From contig JBBHKE010001986.1 of assembly GCA_037447655.1 (NCBI GenBank), forward strand, positions 126,001 to 144,116: DNA of 18,116 nucleotides. Direction: 5' to 3'. This document shows, one piece after another, positions 15,943-18,116 of the stretch (positions within the stretch are counted from its first letter, which is position 1; each line of letters starts with the position of its first letter). The notes under the pieces are model-generated. The model was not told the origin of the DNA. It saw only the letters and a list, made by a program, of their open reading frames with translations, and did not search any database. The DNA comes from Zygnema cylindricum (lineage: Eukaryota > Streptophyta > Zygnematophyceae > Zygnematales > Zygnemataceae). The position numbers and the translations under genes were made by a program.

Positions 15943-16455
15943 TGTAATTTTATGGGTTCCATTGCCACACAAAATTCGCAGGTCCAAAGAAGCTAATCTA
16001 GATAGTGCCAACTCCAGGTTTATATAAACCCAAATGATTGACCCTTTGACAGTCAGAACACCATTAGAGCTTAACCCGTGTGAAATAAGACTTTCTGTGT
16101 GCTCAGTTCCACCATAGAATGCAAAGTTAGAATATGAGTTTTGGATAACATTCCCCTGTTTGACTTTCCCTTAGAAATGCAGCCACCCTGGCAGGGAAAC
16201 ACTCTAACCGACTACACCCGTGTGTAGCCTGGACTCTCGTGAGTCCACTGCAAAAAAAATCAATGAAAATGGTCAAGTGAGTTAGTTGTTATGGCTGGCC
16301 AAATTTAGCCTTTTATACAAGATTCTCTATGGGAGAGGTAGCTACGTACCCAAAATATTCTAAGTGCTAAACCCCTGTCTAAACCCCCTAGTGCTGAAAT
16401 ATTGACCAGTCACAAGACTGTACTGTACAAGAAAGTACAGGTGCCGCAGTAATTT
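15943..16455 (-). repeat. LTR L3, 5' LTR of D; family B homology stops at ~16455
   Basis: The minus-strand end ACA at 15943 adjoins the primer-binding site of D. Homology to L2 (13377-12876) and L1 runs up to about 16455, including TATA (16317-16311), H2 hairpin GACTC-ACGA-GAGTC (near 16225-16240), the GTAC pair and the inverse CCAAT. H1 has one mismatch. Above 16455 the sequence no longer resembles L1 or L2 except for a short GGATGACATGGCA block. Either the LTR is truncated or its U3 comes from another family. Confidence 0.8.
16311..16317 (-). promoter_or_regulatory. TATA box of LTR L3
   Basis: TATAAAA on the minus strand in the same context as in L1 and L2. Confidence 0.6.
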
Positions 16456-16737
16456 CCATCCAGAATAAAAGATGTCACGTGTTAAATATAGTTGTACCTT
16501 TCCGGAGCCTCAAATTTTCTCCCTTCTTCCCTTTCGTTCAAACGTCAACACTGCTTCAGCTACTTGCTGCCATGTCATCCAAATTCCATCCTTCGGAAAC
16601 ACACCATTGCTTCCGTTGCCTTTTTTTAGGTCTTCAAAAATTAAAACTTTGTTTTTCAACCATTTTCAAAAATCAAAATGCTAAATTCGAAATTCTACAA
16701 ATATTACCGAATGTTAGAGGTTATCACCTCCATATAA
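16456..16737 (-). other. Unassigned 282 bp between gag E and L3; possible foreign U3
   Basis: No coding sequence is supported. On the minus strand, 11 bp after the gag E stop (TTATATGGAGG, moderately purine-rich) a TG at 16726 could start an LTR. Lower down are CACGTGAC and GGATGACATGGCA, the kind of G-box block found in the other U3 regions. If this reading is right, the stretch is U3 of family E joined to R-U5 of family B at 16455. A plain deletion junction is equally possible. No tRNA-like block is seen here. Confidence 0.3.
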
Positions 16738-18012
16738 TCACTTTTCATGCCGTTTTCTTTTGACCATTTTCTGTACATGTTTTCTTCTACGGTTTAATCT
16801 TTGAATTCTACTTTTTCCTTCCGTTTTCTTACTGAATTTTGATAATTTTTCAATTTTCGCAATTTTATTTTCTTTTCCCGTATTATGAACTTCTTCACTT
16901 ACTCCAATTTTCTGAACACTTTTCCTCTCTCCTTCTCTAAGTGTATTAATCTCCTCAAGAAAATTATTTTCAGTTTTCACTTCTAAATCACCTTCACTCC
17001 CTCCTACTATTCTCACTTCAGTAACTTCTTCCACTTGCAAATATTTATCACTCACCAATCTATCGTTGGAAAAACTGATAGAAATTGACTCCTTTTCCGT
17101 CACCTCCTCCACTTCATTTTCGGTGACAACAATTTTTTCTTTTCCCTCCTCATTTTCGATATTTTGAAATGCAACAATCGGCAAGTATACAAATTCGTCG
17201 ACGGGAAGTGTAACTCTTTGTTTAGGAGGTCGAACTCGATTGTCATCCCATCCCCTTTTGAAAGTTCCTGTGACATATGCACTTTTATATATCGGACATA
17301 CCCTGAAAGTATGCCCTAAATCATTACAGTAAAAACAATTTTCTCCCTTACAACCTTTTCTTTTTCTTTGGAACTGTGATTTGACACCTTGAAAATTCCC
17401 CCTATCATTTATAGCCTCTTTATTAGCCTCTTCCTCTAAAACACACCTGATTGCTAAGGATAAGTTCCAATCCTTTATATAAACTTGTTTTAATCTATCT
17501 AAAGCACATCTATGTTCCTTAGGTAATCCTTTCATTAACAGGAAAGCCTTTTGAGCATCTGTAAAGTTTCCTCCTGCAATATCATTTTCTACAAACAATA
17601 TTTGTATCCCTATACAATAATTCAGCATACTACCTCCATCATACTTATATTCAACTATTATTGTAACATTACTCATCCAGTGATACATAGAATTCTTTTG
17701 ATATACACGTTCTAAGCACTTCTATAATTCAGCTGCACTTGTCGAATTAAGGTGAATCATTACAAGTTCCTCAGTCAAGGATAGCTTAATAAGCCGCAAA
17801 CACTCGTCCTTCTTCTCCTCCCATCCAACCGATGATTCAGCACATGTCCCATCCACCACATCCATTAGCTTCCTCAACTTGAAGTAGCCCTCCACAATAC
17901 TCCTCCAATAGTAATATTTAGATCCATCAAATATCGGTAAGATTGATTCACCCGAAATGGGTAGCCATGGGCGTGGGCCCATAACCTGTTGTTCATAGCC
18001 CTTTTCAGCCAT
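16738..18012 (-). pseudogene. gag: gag of family E (424 codons), one in-frame stop, no pol
   Basis: Minus strand from ATG 18012-18010 to TGA 16740-16738. The start lies in the LTR, 26 nt before its end. QVMGP is encoded over the primer-binding site, then IFDGSKYYYW (copia gag N-terminus). One TAG (17724-17722) interrupts the frame; otherwise it is open. The capsid part carries YKYDGGSMLNYC, matching the motif in A, and a CX2CX4HX4C knuckle CFYCNDLGHTFRVC at 17337-17296. After it come about 190 residues, first acidic (Glu-rich), then ending in a Lys/Arg-rich tail (RLNRRRKHVQ...KRKRHEK). No protease, integrase or RT follows: the next recognisable sequence is LTR. This fits a gag-only (TR-GAG-like) non-autonomous element; a truncated full element is the alternative. 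Confidence 0.78.
17972..17986 (-). other. Primer-binding site of E
   Basis: GGTTATGGGCCCACG on the minus strand after the LTR end; 14 of 15 bases match the initiator tRNA-Met site used by A. Confidence 0.78.
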
Positions 18013-18116
18013 GAATGTACCCTCGGAAGCACCACAGACTACCCCAAAACAGCCTCCTTTGATTCCACTCAGAATTCTACAAGATAACCAAATTAAGCTG
18101 AAACTACTCAACCAGA
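17987..18116 (-). repeat. 5' LTR of E, last 130 bp only
   Basis: Minus strand up to CAACA at 17987, just before the primer-binding site. It does not visibly resemble the ends of L1-L3, so E is a separate LTR family. The gag frame stays open upstream of ATG 18012 through the visible part (an earlier in-frame ATG is at 18111), so the true start could be further up. Confidence 0.65.

Larger units (their letters stand above)
14179..15962 (-). pseudogene. Internal region D: gag plus stitched RT/RNase H remnants of the non-autonomous family
   Basis: Minus strand from ATG 15962-15960 (inside L3) to about 14179. Gag start QVMGP, then VFDGTKF and CPPPGFG; in-frame TAA near 15728 and TAG near 15440; 1-bp losses near 15410 and 15195; DWRK repeat array (15038-15136); zinc knuckle spacing CX2CX4HX4C kept near 14920-14960 but with a TAG-like stop inside (CFACR-stop-PGHHMEEC); acidic stretch; IPRKQQCAFGG where protease should begin. 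Protease, integrase and RT core are deleted. An RT scrap (MKDLGEENY), a frameshift, then 14547-14179 with RNase H scraps (NLVG...DITNRSDA...VLKIGDGAS...MRWIKSLLGFMKSG). Joins are the same as in C, so the deletions are older than either copy. It would depend on an autonomous partner for every enzyme. Confidence 0.83.

Noticed and set aside
15943-16455. L3 as the 3' LTR of element E in the simple sense
   Set aside because: The last 130 bp of the E 5' LTR (18116-17987) do not resemble the last part of L3, so they are not a matching pair; only a chimeric LTR could join them.

Overview
The window is plant-type nuclear DNA made entirely of nested LTR retrotransposons of the Ty1/copia superfamily; no host gene is visible. 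The host is inferred from the primer-binding sites: three of the five in or at the window edge match the anticodon arm of a plant-type initiator tRNA-Met over 15 bases (or 14 of 15), further than the animal-type tRNA would allow. SBP-type GTAC boxes in the LTRs agree. The species cannot be named from the sequence.

Layout. (1) 1-5681, + strand: element A, a nearly complete copia element whose 5' LTR is cut by the window edge (1-364), with one long gag-pol frame (345-4781) broken by four in-frame stops, a polypurine tract and a complete 3' LTR (4795-5681). (2) 5682-6617, +: LTR-X, a related LTR into which A jumped about 60 bp from its start. (3) 6618-16455, - strand: a head-to-tail array of a non-autonomous family B. 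Read on the minus strand it runs L3 (truncated LTR), internal D, L2, internal C, L1, internal B1, with single LTRs shared by neighbouring internals. B1 is cut by LTR-X; L1 is split by a + solo LTR (8267-9320); C is split by a minus solo LTR of family A (11487-12388) with a perfect 5-bp target duplication. (4) 16456-18116, -: the end of an LTR, a primer-binding site and a gag-only reading frame of a further family E, then about 280 bp that may belong to a chimeric LTR.

How it fits together. Family B keeps LTRs, primer site, a gag-like frame and stitched scraps of RT and RNase H without catalytic residues, so it would need proteins from an autonomous relative such as A. All the families share an unusual plan. 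The gag start codon lies inside the LTR, 20 nt from its end in A, X and B (26 nt in E). The primer-binding site is itself translated (peptide QVMGP). Two small hairpins follow the TATA box. In the U3 of each LTR family seen there is an antisense tRNA-like block with A-box, B-box and a T4-5 run, resembling a small RNA polymerase III unit. This last feature is the best candidate for something not previously described.
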